In this document: piece after piece, positions 1 through 7,661 of the stretch
How the letters are laid out: each line of letters opens with the position of its first letter
How positions within the stretch are numbered: the first letter of the stretch is position 1
Assembly: GCA_900313345.1 (NCBI GenBank)
Contig: OMQW01000022.1
Coordinates: forward strand, 1-20,888
Direction of reading: 5' to 3'
Length of the DNA: 20,888 bases
Origin: an uncultured Eubacteriales bacterium
Lineage (GTDB): Bacteria > Bacillota_I > Bacilli_A > RF39 > UBA660
Notes under the pieces: model-generated
The model's database searches: none
The model's input: only the letters and a program-made list of their open reading frames with translations
Told to the model about the DNA's origin: nothing
Program-made: the position numbers and the translations under genes

Positions 1-60
1 AGTGTGGAAAAAGGTTAATTAAAAGTATTAAGTTATAAATAACAATAAGAACAACCGATA

Positions 61-118
61 GTAATATAGAGAGAAAGGCGTACTACGAGTGAAAACAAGT
101 AAAGCTTCTCTATATTAC
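61..118. ncRNA. Inverted repeat; possible 3' part of a structured RNA, family unrecognised
   Basis: A perfect 12-bp inverted repeat (61-72 with 107-118) encloses a 34-nt non-palindromic loop. It is followed by an 8-bp hairpin (137-144 with 153-160) and a terminator, and preceded by GGTT (13-16) that could pair with AACC (53-56). All three frames meet a stop by about base 36, so an upstream gene could end here but none is provable. Hairpins leading into a terminator suit a small RNA or an untranslated region. I saw no tRNA, tmRNA, SRP RNA, RNase P, 6S or T-box signature. The strand and 5' end are unknown because the window starts here. Confidence 0.35.
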
Positions 119-136
119 GTTTATAATAAATTATTT

Positions 137-160
137 TATACTTTTTTGTAAGAAAGTATA
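137..160. other. Hairpin-forming inverted repeat
   Basis: TATACTTT (137-144) and AAAGTATA (153-160) are perfect reverse complements around an 8-nt loop, sitting between the larger inverted repeat and the terminator. It has no U-tract of its own, so it is more likely part of an RNA structure than a separate terminator. Confidence 0.5.
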
Positions 161-161
161 T

Positions 162-188
162 AAAAATCTCTTTATGAGATTTTTTTTC
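162..188 (+). terminator. Rho-independent terminator ahead of the histidine kinase gene
   Basis: AAAATCTC (163-170) pairs with GAGATTTT (176-183) around a 5-nt loop, and the T-run continues to about 187. It ends whatever transcript enters from upstream of the window. Confidence 0.75.
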
Positions 189-196
189 TTTCTATC

Positions 197-225
197 TTGT
201 AAAAAATATATACTTAATATATAAT
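197..225 (+). promoter_or_regulatory. Sigma-A-type promoter for the hybrid histidine kinase gene
   Basis: A TTGTAA -35 box (197-202) is separated by 17 bp from a consensus TATAAT -10 box (220-225), 25 bp before the start codon. This is one of the two best-formed promoters in the window. Confidence 0.7.
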
Positions 226-249
226 TAAATAGAGAATAAGGAGGACGCT

Positions 250-2064
250 ATGGGAGCATCATTTATTATATGTAGTATGTTTTATAGTGCACTACTACTA
301 TTAGTTTATTTTTCTAAAAAAAGATTAGCATCTCGTGAAAATAAAGTTTACGAGTATATAGTTGTAACAAATTTTATGGGGTTAGTAATTACATTATTTA
401 GTTATTTAGTAACATTAAATAATAAAATATTTCCTAATCTAACACCAGTTATTAATAAAATATATTTAATATATTCATTGACATTCTTAATGTTATTTAC
501 ATTTTATACTTTCTTAATATCATTTAAGAAAAAGATTAATTTACGTTTTAATAAGAACGAAATATATAAAAAAGTAAAAGGTATATTTATAAAAGTATAT
601 TTAATAATTGCTTTTGCACTTTTAGTGCTTCCAATATATTATGAAAGTTCTAGTATTAATAAAGTATTTTCTTATGGTCCGGGGTCATTTTTATGTGTAT
701 GCATGAGTGCAGTATGTATTTTACTAAGTGGCTCATTTATGATTATTGAAAGAGAAAATATAAAGAAAGAAAAATTTATTCCGTTAATAAGTTATATAGT
801 TTTACTTCCTTTTGCTCTTTATGTTCAATATAAGTATCCTGAATTGATGCTTATGACATCTGTAGAAACATTTATTACATTCCTATTATATTTCACTATT
901 GAAAATCCTGATTTAAGTACTATTAAAGAACTAGAAATAGCTAAAAAGAATCTAGAAGAAACAAATGAATCTAAAACTAAATTTTTATATAATATTTCAC
1001 ATGAAATTAGAACACCTTTAACTAACATTATAGGCTTTACTGATAGTTTAAGTGAAAAACAAATAGACCCTAGTATTAAAAATGATATAGTAAATATAGA
1101 AGCTTCTTCTAATAATTTATTACAAGTAGTTAATGGAATACTTGATTTATCTAAATTTGATAATACAAGTTTAAAATTAGTTGAAAAGAATTATGATTTA
1201 AAGAGTATGCTTGAAGAACTTGCAGACTTTTCTAAAGATATTATGGGTAGAAAGCCAATAGAATTTAGATCATTCTTTGATACATCTATTCCTAATGCTT
1301 TACAAGGTGATTATGTAGTATTAAGACAAATACTATTAAATATACTTGCTAATGCTATAGAAAGAACAGAAGTAGGATATATAGAGTTTTCTGCATCTTC
1401 CATAATAAAAGATAATGCATGTAGACTAATAATTTCAGTAGAAGATACTGGAGGTATTATAAAACAATCTAAATTAAATAATATATTTGCAGAAAAAGGT
1501 GAAAGAGTAGATAATGAAACATTAATAGAAGGTGTTTCAACATCCCTTTCTGCAACTTATAAATTAGTTAAATTAATGAATGGTGAAATAATAGCTCAAA
1601 ACGTTTATGGTAGAGGCTTAAAAATAACTTTAGCAGTTGATCAAGAAGTTGTTAATATGACTAAAGAAGTACCAGTAGAAGAATCAATTGATATTACTGG
1701 TAAAAAAGTTTTAATTGTAGATGATAATAAATTAAATATTAAAGTTGCAGAACGTCTATTAGAAAAATATAATGTTGAAATAACTTCAGTATTAAGTGGT
1801 AAAGATTGTATTAATTTAATTAATTCAGGTAATAGATTTGATATGATTTTAATGGATGATATGATGCCAGAAATGAGTGGAGTACAAACATTTAAAACAT
1901 TAAAAGCAAATCCTTCATTTAATATACCAACAGTAATGTTAACGGCAAATGCAATTGATGGAATGAAAGAAAAATACTTATTACAAGATGGCTTTGATGA
2001 ATATATAGCAAAACCAATCGCTAAAAAAGAACTAGATAGAGTTATAAGAAAGATTTTTAAATAA
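250..2064 (+). CDS. Membrane hybrid histidine kinase (7TM sensor, HisKA, degenerate HATPase, receiver)
   Basis: Probable sensor protein of a phosphorelay in the cytoplasmic membrane. About seven hydrophobic segments (roughly 4-21, 36-56, 68-91, 112-131, 143-166, 177-192, 200-217) form the sensor. A linker leads to a HisKA dimerisation helix with phospho-acceptor His251 in a SHEIRTPL motif. The ATPase-like domain (about 350-465) keeps the N-box (N364, N368) but is damaged: the G1 box reads DTGGI, one residue short of DTGxGI, and the G2 glycines are replaced (GVSTSL for GTGLGL). The receiver (about 485-604) is intact, with acidic D491/D492, acceptor D536, T565 and K588. The start follows AAGGAGG at 238-244. 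It has its own promoter and terminator, and no partner regulator lies beside it. ATP binding is doubtful; it may work as a phosphatase or a signal-controlled receiver. Confidence 0.88.
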   Translation: MGASFIICSMFYSALLLLVYFSKKRLASRENKVYEYIVVTNFMGLVITLFSYLVTLNNKIFPNLTPVINKIYLIYSLTFLMLFTFYTFLISFKKKINLRFNKNEIYKKVKGIFIKVYLIIAFALLVLPIYYESSSINKVFSYGPGSFLCVCMSAVCILLSGSFMIIERENIKKEKFIPLISYIVLLPFALYVQYKYPELMLMTSVETFITFLLYFTIENPDLSTIKELEIAKKNLEETNESKTKFLYNISHEIRTPLTNIIGFTDSLSEKQIDPSIKNDIVNIEASSNNLLQVVNGILDLSKFDNTSLKLVEKNYDLKSMLEELADFSKDIMGRKPIEFRSFFDTSIPNALQGDYVVLRQILLNILANAIERTEVGYIEFSASSIIKDNACRLIISVEDTGGIIKQSKLNNIFAEKGERVDNETLIEGVSTSLSATYKLVKLMNGEIIAQNVYGRGLKITLAVDQEVVNMTKEVPVEESIDITGKKVLIVDDNKLNIKVAERLLEKYNVEITSVLSGKDCINLINSGNRFDMILMDDMMPEMSGVQTFKTLKANPSFNIPTVMLTANAIDGMKEKYLLQDGFDEYIAKPIAKKELDRVIRKIFK

Positions 2065-2086
2065 TGACTTATGTCATTATTTTTTT
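2059..2086 (+). terminator. Terminator of the histidine kinase gene
   Basis: ATAATGAC (2061-2068) pairs with GTCATTAT (2073-2080) around TTAT, followed by a T-run. The stem includes the kinase stop codon. Confidence 0.85.
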
Positions 2087-2095
2087 ATTAATTTA

Positions 2096-2104
2096 TGTTA
2101 TAAT
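2096..2104 (+). promoter_or_regulatory. Extended -10 promoter for yqeY
   Basis: TGTTATAAT gives a consensus -10 (2099-2104) with the TG extension. The -35 position, about 2076-2081, falls in the preceding terminator stem and is weak, so the extended -10 probably carries recognition. Confidence 0.55.
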
Positions 2105-2129
2105 AAATATGAATGAGGAGGATTATAAA

Positions 2130-2567
2130 ATGTTTGATAAATTACAAAAAGATATGGTAGAATCTTTAAAAAATGGTAACAAAGATAGATTAACTATTAT
2201 TAGAGGCTTAAAAGCAGAATTAATGAAAGAAAAAATTGATAAGAAGAAAGAAATTAATAATGATTTAATAATAGAAGTAGCATCTCGTCAAATTAAACAA
2301 TTAAATGAATCTATTAAAGAATTTGAAAAAGGTAATAGATCTGACTTAGTAGAAAAAGCACTTAAAGAAATAGAAGTATTAAAAGAATATTTACCAGAAG
2401 CCTTAACAGAAGAAGAAGTAGATAAAATAATAAATGAAGCTTTTAATAGATTAAAACCTGAATCTATGAAAGATATGGGTAAAGTAATGAGTGATGTTAC
2501 TCCAAAACTAAAAGGTAGATTTGATATGTCTATAGTATCTACTAAAATAAGAAATAAATTAGCATAA
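2130..2567 (+). CDS. yqeY: GatB/YqeY domain protein
   Basis: A 145-residue soluble protein of the YqeY family, close to the usual family length of about 148. It is almost entirely helical and charged. Family signatures are the YLPEALTEEEV segment near residue 90 and the MGKVMSDVTPKLKGRFD segment near the C-terminus. The domain is shared with the tRNA-interacting tail of the amidotransferase subunit GatB, so a role around tRNA or amidated aminoacyl-tRNA is proposed, but its exact job is not settled. The start at 2130 is chosen because AGGAGG (2116-2121) lies 8 nt upstream. A longer reading from 2064 would begin inside the kinase terminator hairpin. The usual partner rpsU is not adjacent. Confidence 0.9.
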   Translation: MFDKLQKDMVESLKNGNKDRLTIIRGLKAELMKEKIDKKKEINNDLIIEVASRQIKQLNESIKEFEKGNRSDLVEKALKEIEVLKEYLPEALTEEEVDKIINEAFNRLKPESMKDMGKVMSDVTPKLKGRFDMSIVSTKIRNKLA

Positions 2568-2568
2568 T

Positions 2569-2596
2569 AAAAGACTATTAAAAATAGTCTTTTTTT
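2569..2596 (+). terminator. Terminator of yqeY
   Basis: AAGACTATT (2571-2579) pairs with AATAGTCTT (2583-2591) around AAA, extended by two A-T pairs and followed by Ts to 2596. The AAAGACT stem core recurs in the terminators near 4860 and 7580. Confidence 0.85.
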
Positions 2597-2604
2597 GGTA
2601 AAAT
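2596..2604 (+). promoter_or_regulatory. Extended -10 promoter for uvrC
   Basis: TGGTAAAAT provides a TG-extended -10 box (2599-2604) directly against the terminator T-run, 24 bp before the uvrC start. No clear -35 is seen. Confidence 0.45.
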
Positions 2605-2627
2605 AATAAAAGAAAAGAGGTGGTTAT

Positions 2628-4397
2628 ATGCATAAGTTTAAAGAAAAATTAGCACTTGTTCCAACCAAACCTGGTAGTTATCAAATGAAAGATAAAGATG
2701 GTGTAATTATATATGTTGGTAAAGCTAAAAACTTGCAAAGAAGATTAAGAAGTTATTTTACTAGAACTTTAACTGGTAAAACTAAAATGTTAGTTGAAAA
2801 CATAGAAGACTTTGATTACATAGTTACATCAAGTGAACTTGAATCACTAATACTAGAAATAACTTTAATAAAAAAATATAACCCTAAATATAATATTCTT
2901 TTAAAAGATGATAAATCATATCCTTATATTGAACTTACTAATGAAAAATATCCAAGATTAAGAATAGTAAGAAATGTTAAAAAGAAAAAGAATAAAAATC
3001 ATTTATATGGTCCTTATCCAAATGTCTATGCTGCAAGAAAAACAGTTAATATTATAAATAAAATGTATCCTTTAAGAAAATGCGAAACATTAAAGAAAAG
3101 CCCATGCCTTTATTATCATATAGGTGAATGTTTAGCATATTGTACTAAAGATATAGATAAAGATATTATAGAAAATATGAATAAAGAAATAATATCTTTC
3201 TTAAATGGAGATAGTCATATAGTAGAAGAAAAAATAATAAACGAAATGGAAAAAGCATCTCTTGCCATGAACTATGAAAGAGCTTTAGAATTAAAGAATA
3301 TGCTTGATGATATTAAAGTGACTCTAAGGAAACAAAAAATTGATTTAAATAAAAGCTTTAATTTTGATATGATTAATTATTATACTGATAAAAATTATTT
3401 ATCTATAGAAATATTCTTTGTTAGAGATGGTTTATTATTTGGTAGAGATAAAGATTTAATTAAAACTATGGGTAATACAGATGAAGAACTTATAGAATTT
3501 ATTATTAAGTATTATGATAAAAAAGGTATTACACCAAAAAGTCTATATGTACCAGAAATAGTAGATAATAACTTATTATCTAATTATTTAAATATTAAAG
3601 TAATTACACCTTATAGAGGAAAGCTTAAAAACTTACTTGATTTAGCAGAAGAAAATGCTAAAGGTAATTTAGAAAATGATGAAAAAACTTTAGAACAAGA
3701 TGAAAATAAAAGATTAGAAGCTATTAATGAGTTAAAAGATTTATTAAATCTAAAGAAATTAGAAAGAATAGAATCATTTGATAATTCACATTTATTTGGA
3801 ACATATTATGTAGGTGGAATGGTTGTTTTTGATAATTTTATACCTAATAAAGATTTATATCGTAAATATAAAATAGAAACTGGAGTAAAAGATGATATAG
3901 GAGCTATGAAAGAAGTCCTTTATAGAAGATATTTTAAAAGTGTTATGGAAGATATTTATTTACCTGACTTAATTGTTTTAGATGGTGGTGTATCTCAAAT
4001 AAATGCTTGTAAGGAAATATTAAGTAGTTTAAATTTAGATATTCCAGTATGTGGTTTAGTAAAAGATGATAAACATAGAACAAGTCATTTACTAAATGGT
4101 AATTTAGAACCTATAAAAATAAATGAGAAAAGTAATTTATTTTTATACTTAGCAAGAATACAAGAAGAAGTTCATAGATATGCTATAACATATCATAGAA
4201 ATATTAAATCTAAAGGAATGCTTCAAAGTACTCTAGATATGATCCCTGGTATAGGAGAAAAAAGAAGAAAAGAATTAATTAAACATTTTGGTTCATTAAA
4301 AAAAATGAAAGAAGCAAGTATAGATGATTTAAAGAAGATAGTTCCTGAAGATGTCGCTGTAAATTTATACGATTATTTACAAAAAACTAGTAAATAA
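2628..4397 (+). CDS. uvrC: UvrABC excinuclease subunit C
   Basis: Nucleotide excision repair nuclease that makes both cuts around a lesion marked by UvrA and UvrB. The 589 residues are about full length. In order: GIY-YIG nuclease for the 3' cut (16-100, GSY at 16-18, YVG at 29-31, arginines after 37); four cysteines at 152, 160, 168 and 172 matching the family's [4Fe-4S] site; UVR motif contacting UvrB (about 203-237); RNase H-like nuclease for the 5' cut with D385 in SFDNSH, D452 in LDGG and H516; and tandem helix-hairpin-helix DNA binding (532-580). The start at 2628 follows a GAGGTGG ribosome site. uvrA and uvrB are not in the window. No terminator follows; a TATAAT lies between it and the pilin gene. 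Confidence 0.97.
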   Translation: MHKFKEKLALVPTKPGSYQMKDKDGVIIYVGKAKNLQRRLRSYFTRTLTGKTKMLVENIEDFDYIVTSSELESLILEITLIKKYNPKYNILLKDDKSYPYIELTNEKYPRLRIVRNVKKKKNKNHLYGPYPNVYAARKTVNIINKMYPLRKCETLKKSPCLYYHIGECLAYCTKDIDKDIIENMNKEIISFLNGDSHIVEEKIINEMEKASLAMNYERALELKNMLDDIKVTLRKQKIDLNKSFNFDMINYYTDKNYLSIEIFFVRDGLLFGRDKDLIKTMGNTDEELIEFIIKYYDKKGITPKSLYVPEIVDNNLLSNYLNIKVITPYRGKLKNLLDLAEENAKGNLENDEKTLEQDENKRLEAINELKDLLNLKKLERIESFDNSHLFGTYYVGGMVVFDNFIPNKDLYRKYKIETGVKDDIGAMKEVLYRRYFKSVMEDIYLPDLIVLDGGVSQINACKEILSSLNLDIPVCGLVKDDKHRTSHLLNGNLEPIKINEKSNLFLYLARIQEEVHRYAITYHRNIKSKGMLQSTLDMIPGIGEKRRKELIKHFGSLKKMKEASIDDLKKIVPEDVAVNLYDYLQKTSK

Positions 4398-4410
4398 TAT
4401 ATATTTTTAG

Positions 4411-4416
4411 TATAAT
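4411..4416 (+). promoter_or_regulatory. -10 box upstream of the pseudopilin gene
   Basis: A consensus TATAAT sits 14 bp after the uvrC stop and 24 bp before the pilin start. No TG extension and no good -35 are visible, so read-through from uvrC is also possible. Confidence 0.4.
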
Positions 4417-4440
4417 AAAGAAGAATAGGGAGATGTTTAC

Positions 4441-4860
4441 ATGAACAATAAAGGTTTTACACTAATTGAATTATTAGCAGTAATTGCAATAATTTCAGTA
4501 TTATCAGGAGTAGGAATACAAGCTTATGCTAGTTATACTACAAAGAGTCAAAAAAGAACATATGAAAATTTTGAAAGTAATTTAAAATCAGCAGCAACAA
4601 ATTACTATGTAGTAAATAGTGATAAATTAATTGCAGATCAAGATGGAAACTCACAAGGACAAATTGATGGAGAAGAACTTCATGATCAAGGATTTCTAGA
4701 TAATATGATTGATCCTGTAAATAAAAAGCAATGTGACTATGCCAAAAGCTACGTTAAAGTAAATGGTAAAATGGATACAAAAGAATCATTTAATACAACT
4801 TATACATATATAGTATGCTTAGTTTGTCCTCATTATAAATCATCATCTTGTACTAATTAA
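4441..4860 (+). CDS. Orphan type IV pilin-like protein (prepilin) with EF-hand-like loop
   Basis: A 139-residue prepilin-type protein. The N-terminus (MNNKG, then FTLIELLAVIAIISVLSGVG) is a textbook class III signal: prepilin peptidase would cut after Gly5, leaving N-methylated Phe, and Glu10 is the mature Glu5. The hydrophobic helix spans about 6-28 and continues as an amphipathic helix. Residues 66-80 resemble an EF-hand or dockerin calcium loop with a two-residue insertion. Four cysteines (98, 126, 129, 137) lie in the exported C-terminal part, including C-x2-C. It sits alone between uvrC and mutL, without ATPase, peptidase or platform genes, so those must be elsewhere. It could be a competence or type II-like pseudopilin; which is undecided. 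RBS AGGGAG lies at about 4427-4432. Confidence 0.85.
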   Translation: MNNKGFTLIELLAVIAIISVLSGVGIQAYASYTTKSQKRTYENFESNLKSAATNYYVVNSDKLIADQDGNSQGQIDGEELHDQGFLDNMIDPVNKKQCDYAKSYVKVNGKMDTKESFNTTYTYIVCLVCPHYKSSSCTN

Positions 4861-4880
4861 AAGACTTTTTAGTCTTTTTT
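4859..4880 (+). terminator. Terminator of the pseudopilin gene
   Basis: AAAAGACT (4859-4866) pairs with AGTCTTTT (4871-4878) around a TTTT loop, then Ts. The stem starts in the stop codon. Confidence 0.85.
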
Positions 4881-4887
4881 ATTTTTA

Positions 4888-4896
4888 TGTTATAAT
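4888..4896 (+). promoter_or_regulatory. Extended -10 promoter for mutL-miaA
   Basis: TGTTATAAT, the same string as upstream of yqeY, places a consensus -10 at 4891-4896, 20 bp before mutL. The -35 spacing falls within the terminator hairpin. Confidence 0.55.
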
Positions 4897-4915
4897 AAAA
4901 AAAGGAGTTGATACT

Positions 4916-6703
4916 ATGGGACAAATTAAAGTAATGGATGAAGTACTTGCAAATAAAATAGCAGCAGGAGAAGTTATTGAAAAGTTAATGAATGTAGTAA
5001 AAGAATTAACAGAAAATTCTTTAGATGCTGAAAGTACTGAAATAAAAGTTGATTTAATAGATTCTGGATTGAAATTAATAAAAGTATCAGATAATGGTAA
5101 AGGTATGAGTAAAGAAGATGCTGTTTTAGCATTTTCTCGTCATGCAACAAGCAAATGTAAAAACTTAAATGATTTATTTAATATAAACTCATTAGGCTTT
5201 CGTGGTGAAGCAATACCATCAATAGCAAGTATATCTAAAATGCGTTTAAAAACAAGTGATGGTAAAGAAGGAACAATTGTAGAAATAGAAGGAGGAAAGA
5301 ACTTAGAAGTAACAAATTCTGACCTTCAAAAAGGAACTATCATAGAAGTAAAAGATATTTTTTATAATACACCAGTAAGATTAAAATATATAAAGAATTT
5401 ATATAGAGAACTTGCAAGTATTGTTGAATATATCGAAAAAATGTCTCTTGCACATCCTGATGTTAAATTTGTATTAACTAATAACGACAAAGAACTTTTA
5501 AATACTGAAGGTAAACGAAGACTATTAAAAGTAATATATGAAATATATGGTAAAAATATAGCATCTAAAATGATAGAATTTACTGGTGAAAATGATGATT
5601 ATTATATATCTGGATATTTATCATATCCAGAATGTTATAGAAGTAATAGAAATTCTATAACAATAATAGTAAATGGTAGAATTATAAAGAATAATGAAAT
5701 AATAAAATCAATAGTAGAAACTTATCATACTTATATTCATCAAGGTAAATATCCAGTAGTAGTAATAAATATTGATGTAGATCCAATACTAGTTGATTGT
5801 AATGTTCATCCAACTAAAATGGATATTAAATTTTCCAAGATGGAAACATTAAAAGAATTAATATCAAAAGTATTTAGTGAAAAATTAAAGAAAGTAGTAT
5901 TTATTCCAAATGCAGTAGTTAGAGATTCTTTTGCATTAGAAGAAGTAGAACTTAACGAAGAAAAAGAAGTAAAAAAAGAAACAAATAATATAAATATAGA
6001 AGAAAATATAATTGATTTATCTAAAGAAGAAGTAATTAAAGATAGTGATGAAGAATATAAAAAGGTAGAACTTAAACAATTAGAGTTAGTTGAAACAGCA
6101 AAAGATTCACCATATAAAATAAAGAAAATGATTCCAAGAGGTATTATATATAAAACATATATTATAGCTGAAAATGTAGATGGTATGTATATAATAGATC
6201 AGCATGCTGCTCAAGAACGTGCAAACTATGAAAAAATACTTGATAAATTATTAAGTGATAAGATAGAAACTATTCCATTATTAATTCCTTTAAAGTTAGA
6301 ATATCCTAAAAATGAATTTATTATTTTGCAAAATAAACTAGATATTTTAAAAGAATTAGGTTTTGCAGTAGAAGAGTTTGGAACAAATACTATAGTAGTT
6401 AGAGAGCATCCAATAGCATTAGTAAGAGAAGATCATGAAAAAGAAGATATATCTAAAATATTTGATTTATTAATAAATGAAAAAAGTTTTGATAAAGCGA
6501 AATTTATAGATCATGCAGCAGCAACTACAGCATGTAGAATGAGTATAAAAGCCAATGATTATATTACATTAGAAGAAGCTGAGTTTGTCCTTGATGAATT
6601 ACGTAAATGTAAGCAACCATTTAATTGCCCTCATGGAAGACCAACCATAATAAAATATACTAAATATGAGCTAGAAAAAATGTTTAAGAGGGTGCTAGAT
6701 TAA
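4916..6703 (+). CDS. mutL: DNA mismatch repair protein MutL with endonuclease domain
   Basis: Mismatch repair matchmaker and nicking endonuclease acting after MutS. The 595 residues show an N-terminal GHKL ATPase (about 1-330) with catalytic E30, DNGKGM (59-64), HATSK (76-80) and GFRGEA (94-99); an acidic Lys/Glu-rich linker (about 340-400); and a C-terminal dimerisation/nuclease domain. The metal-binding motif DQHAAQERANYE (428-439) fits DQHA(X)2E(X)4E of nicking MutLs, and the partner motifs ACRMSIKAND (539-548) and CPHGRP (571-576) are present. The usual ERPAS segment reads EKLMN here. AAAGGAG at 4901-4907 sets the start. The stop overlaps miaA by one base. mutS is not adjacent in the window. 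Confidence 0.97.
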   Translation: MGQIKVMDEVLANKIAAGEVIEKLMNVVKELTENSLDAESTEIKVDLIDSGLKLIKVSDNGKGMSKEDAVLAFSRHATSKCKNLNDLFNINSLGFRGEAIPSIASISKMRLKTSDGKEGTIVEIEGGKNLEVTNSDLQKGTIIEVKDIFYNTPVRLKYIKNLYRELASIVEYIEKMSLAHPDVKFVLTNNDKELLNTEGKRRLLKVIYEIYGKNIASKMIEFTGENDDYYISGYLSYPECYRSNRNSITIIVNGRIIKNNEIIKSIVETYHTYIHQGKYPVVVINIDVDPILVDCNVHPTKMDIKFSKMETLKELISKVFSEKLKKVVFIPNAVVRDSFALEEVELNEEKEVKKETNNINIEENIIDLSKEEVIKDSDEEYKKVELKQLELVETAKDSPYKIKKMIPRGIIYKTYIIAENVDGMYIIDQHAAQERANYEKILDKLLSDKIETIPLLIPLKLEYPKNEFIILQNKLDILKELGFAVEEFGTNTIVVREHPIALVREDHEKEDISKIFDLLINEKSFDKAKFIDHAAATTACRMSIKANDYITLEEAEFVLDELRKCKQPFNCPHGRPTIIKYTKYELEKMFKRVLD

Positions 6704-7578
6704 TGAAAGATATAATAGTAATAACAGGGCCAACAGGAGTAGGTAAGACTAAATTATCAGTTGGACTTGCTAAATTAATAAATGCAGAAGTAATTAATGG
6801 AGATAGTGTTCAAATTTATAATAAATTAAATATTGGAAGTGCAAAAACAACAAAGGAAGAAATGGATGGAGTAAAGCATCACTTATTTGATATAAAAGAA
6901 CCTAATGAATTCTATACTGTATATGACTATCAAAAAGATTCTAGAAATAAAATAGAAGAAATATTAAATAAAGGCAAAAAAGTAATAATAGTAGGTGGAA
7001 CAGGTTTATATATTAAAGCATGCTTATATGATTATAAGTTTAATGAAGAAAAAGATAATATAGATTTATCTAATCTATCTAATAAAGAATTATATCTAAA
7101 AGTAAAAGATAAATTTAAAGATATAGAATTAAACATAAATAATAGAAACAGATTAGAAAGATATTATAAAAGATTACTTAATAATGATAATGAAAACATT
7201 GGAAAAAACACTAAATTATATGATTTTGATGTAATTGGTTTAACTACTTCTAGAGATAATTTATATAATATAATAAATAAAAGAGTAGATAAAATGATAA
7301 GTGAAGGGTTATTAGCAGAAGTCCAAAGTTTAAAAGATTATTATAATGATTCTCATATTTTAAATAATGCTATAGGATATAAAGAATTTAAAGAATATTT
7401 AAATGGCAACATAGAATTAGATAAAGTAATAGAAAACATAAAAAAAGACTCTAGACACTTCGCTAAAAGACAATATACATTTTTTAATCACCAGTTTGAT
7501 AATTTAAAATGGTTTGAGACTAATTATAAAGATTTTGATAAAACAATAGAAGAAGTATATAAATATATTGATAGATAA
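6703..7578 (+). CDS. miaA: tRNA dimethylallyltransferase
   Basis: Transfers a dimethylallyl group to N6 of A37 in tRNAs that read codons beginning with U. The 291-residue protein is slightly shorter than typical MiaA (about 300-315). It has a P-loop GPTGVGKT (9-16), the substrate motif DSVQIY (34-39, aspartate as general base), VGGTGLYIKA (97-106) and the C-terminal Arg-rich stretch RHFAKRQYTFF near residue 246. It starts within the mutL stop (TAATG), which implies translational coupling. A mutL-miaA pair is common in low-GC Gram-positives. Confidence 0.96.
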   Translation: MKDIIVITGPTGVGKTKLSVGLAKLINAEVINGDSVQIYNKLNIGSAKTTKEEMDGVKHHLFDIKEPNEFYTVYDYQKDSRNKIEEILNKGKKVIIVGGTGLYIKACLYDYKFNEEKDNIDLSNLSNKELYLKVKDKFKDIELNINNRNRLERYYKRLLNNDNENIGKNTKLYDFDVIGLTTSRDNLYNIINKRVDKMISEGLLAEVQSLKDYYNDSHILNNAIGYKEFKEYLNGNIELDKVIENIKKDSRHFAKRQYTFFNHQFDNLKWFETNYKDFDKTIEEVYKYIDR

Positions 7579-7609
7579 AAGACTATTTTTAACTTTAGTC
7601 TTTTATTTT
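7577..7609 (+). terminator. Terminator of mutL-miaA
   Basis: AAAAGACTA (7577-7585) pairs with TAGTCTTTT (7596-7604) around a 10-nt AT-rich loop, followed by a T-rich tract. It shares its stem with the terminators near 2570 and 4860. Confidence 0.8.
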
Positions 7610-7623
7610 TATAAATATTTAGT

Positions 7624-7629
7624 TATAAT
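7624..7629 (+). promoter_or_regulatory. -10 box for the secDF-rel-dtd operon
   Basis: A consensus TATAAT lies 32 bp before the secDF start. There is no TG extension, and the -35 position lies in the terminator U-tract. Confidence 0.45.
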
Positions 7630-7661
7630 TAATATAGTTCGGTAAAAGAGGTGTTAATAAT

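Noticed and set aside
2064..2129. Longer yqeY reading frame starting at an ATG overlapping the kinase stop
   Set aside because: It would start in a terminator hairpin, has no ribosome site, and adds a hydrophobic stretch absent from the family. The internal ATG at 2130 has a perfect AGGAGG.
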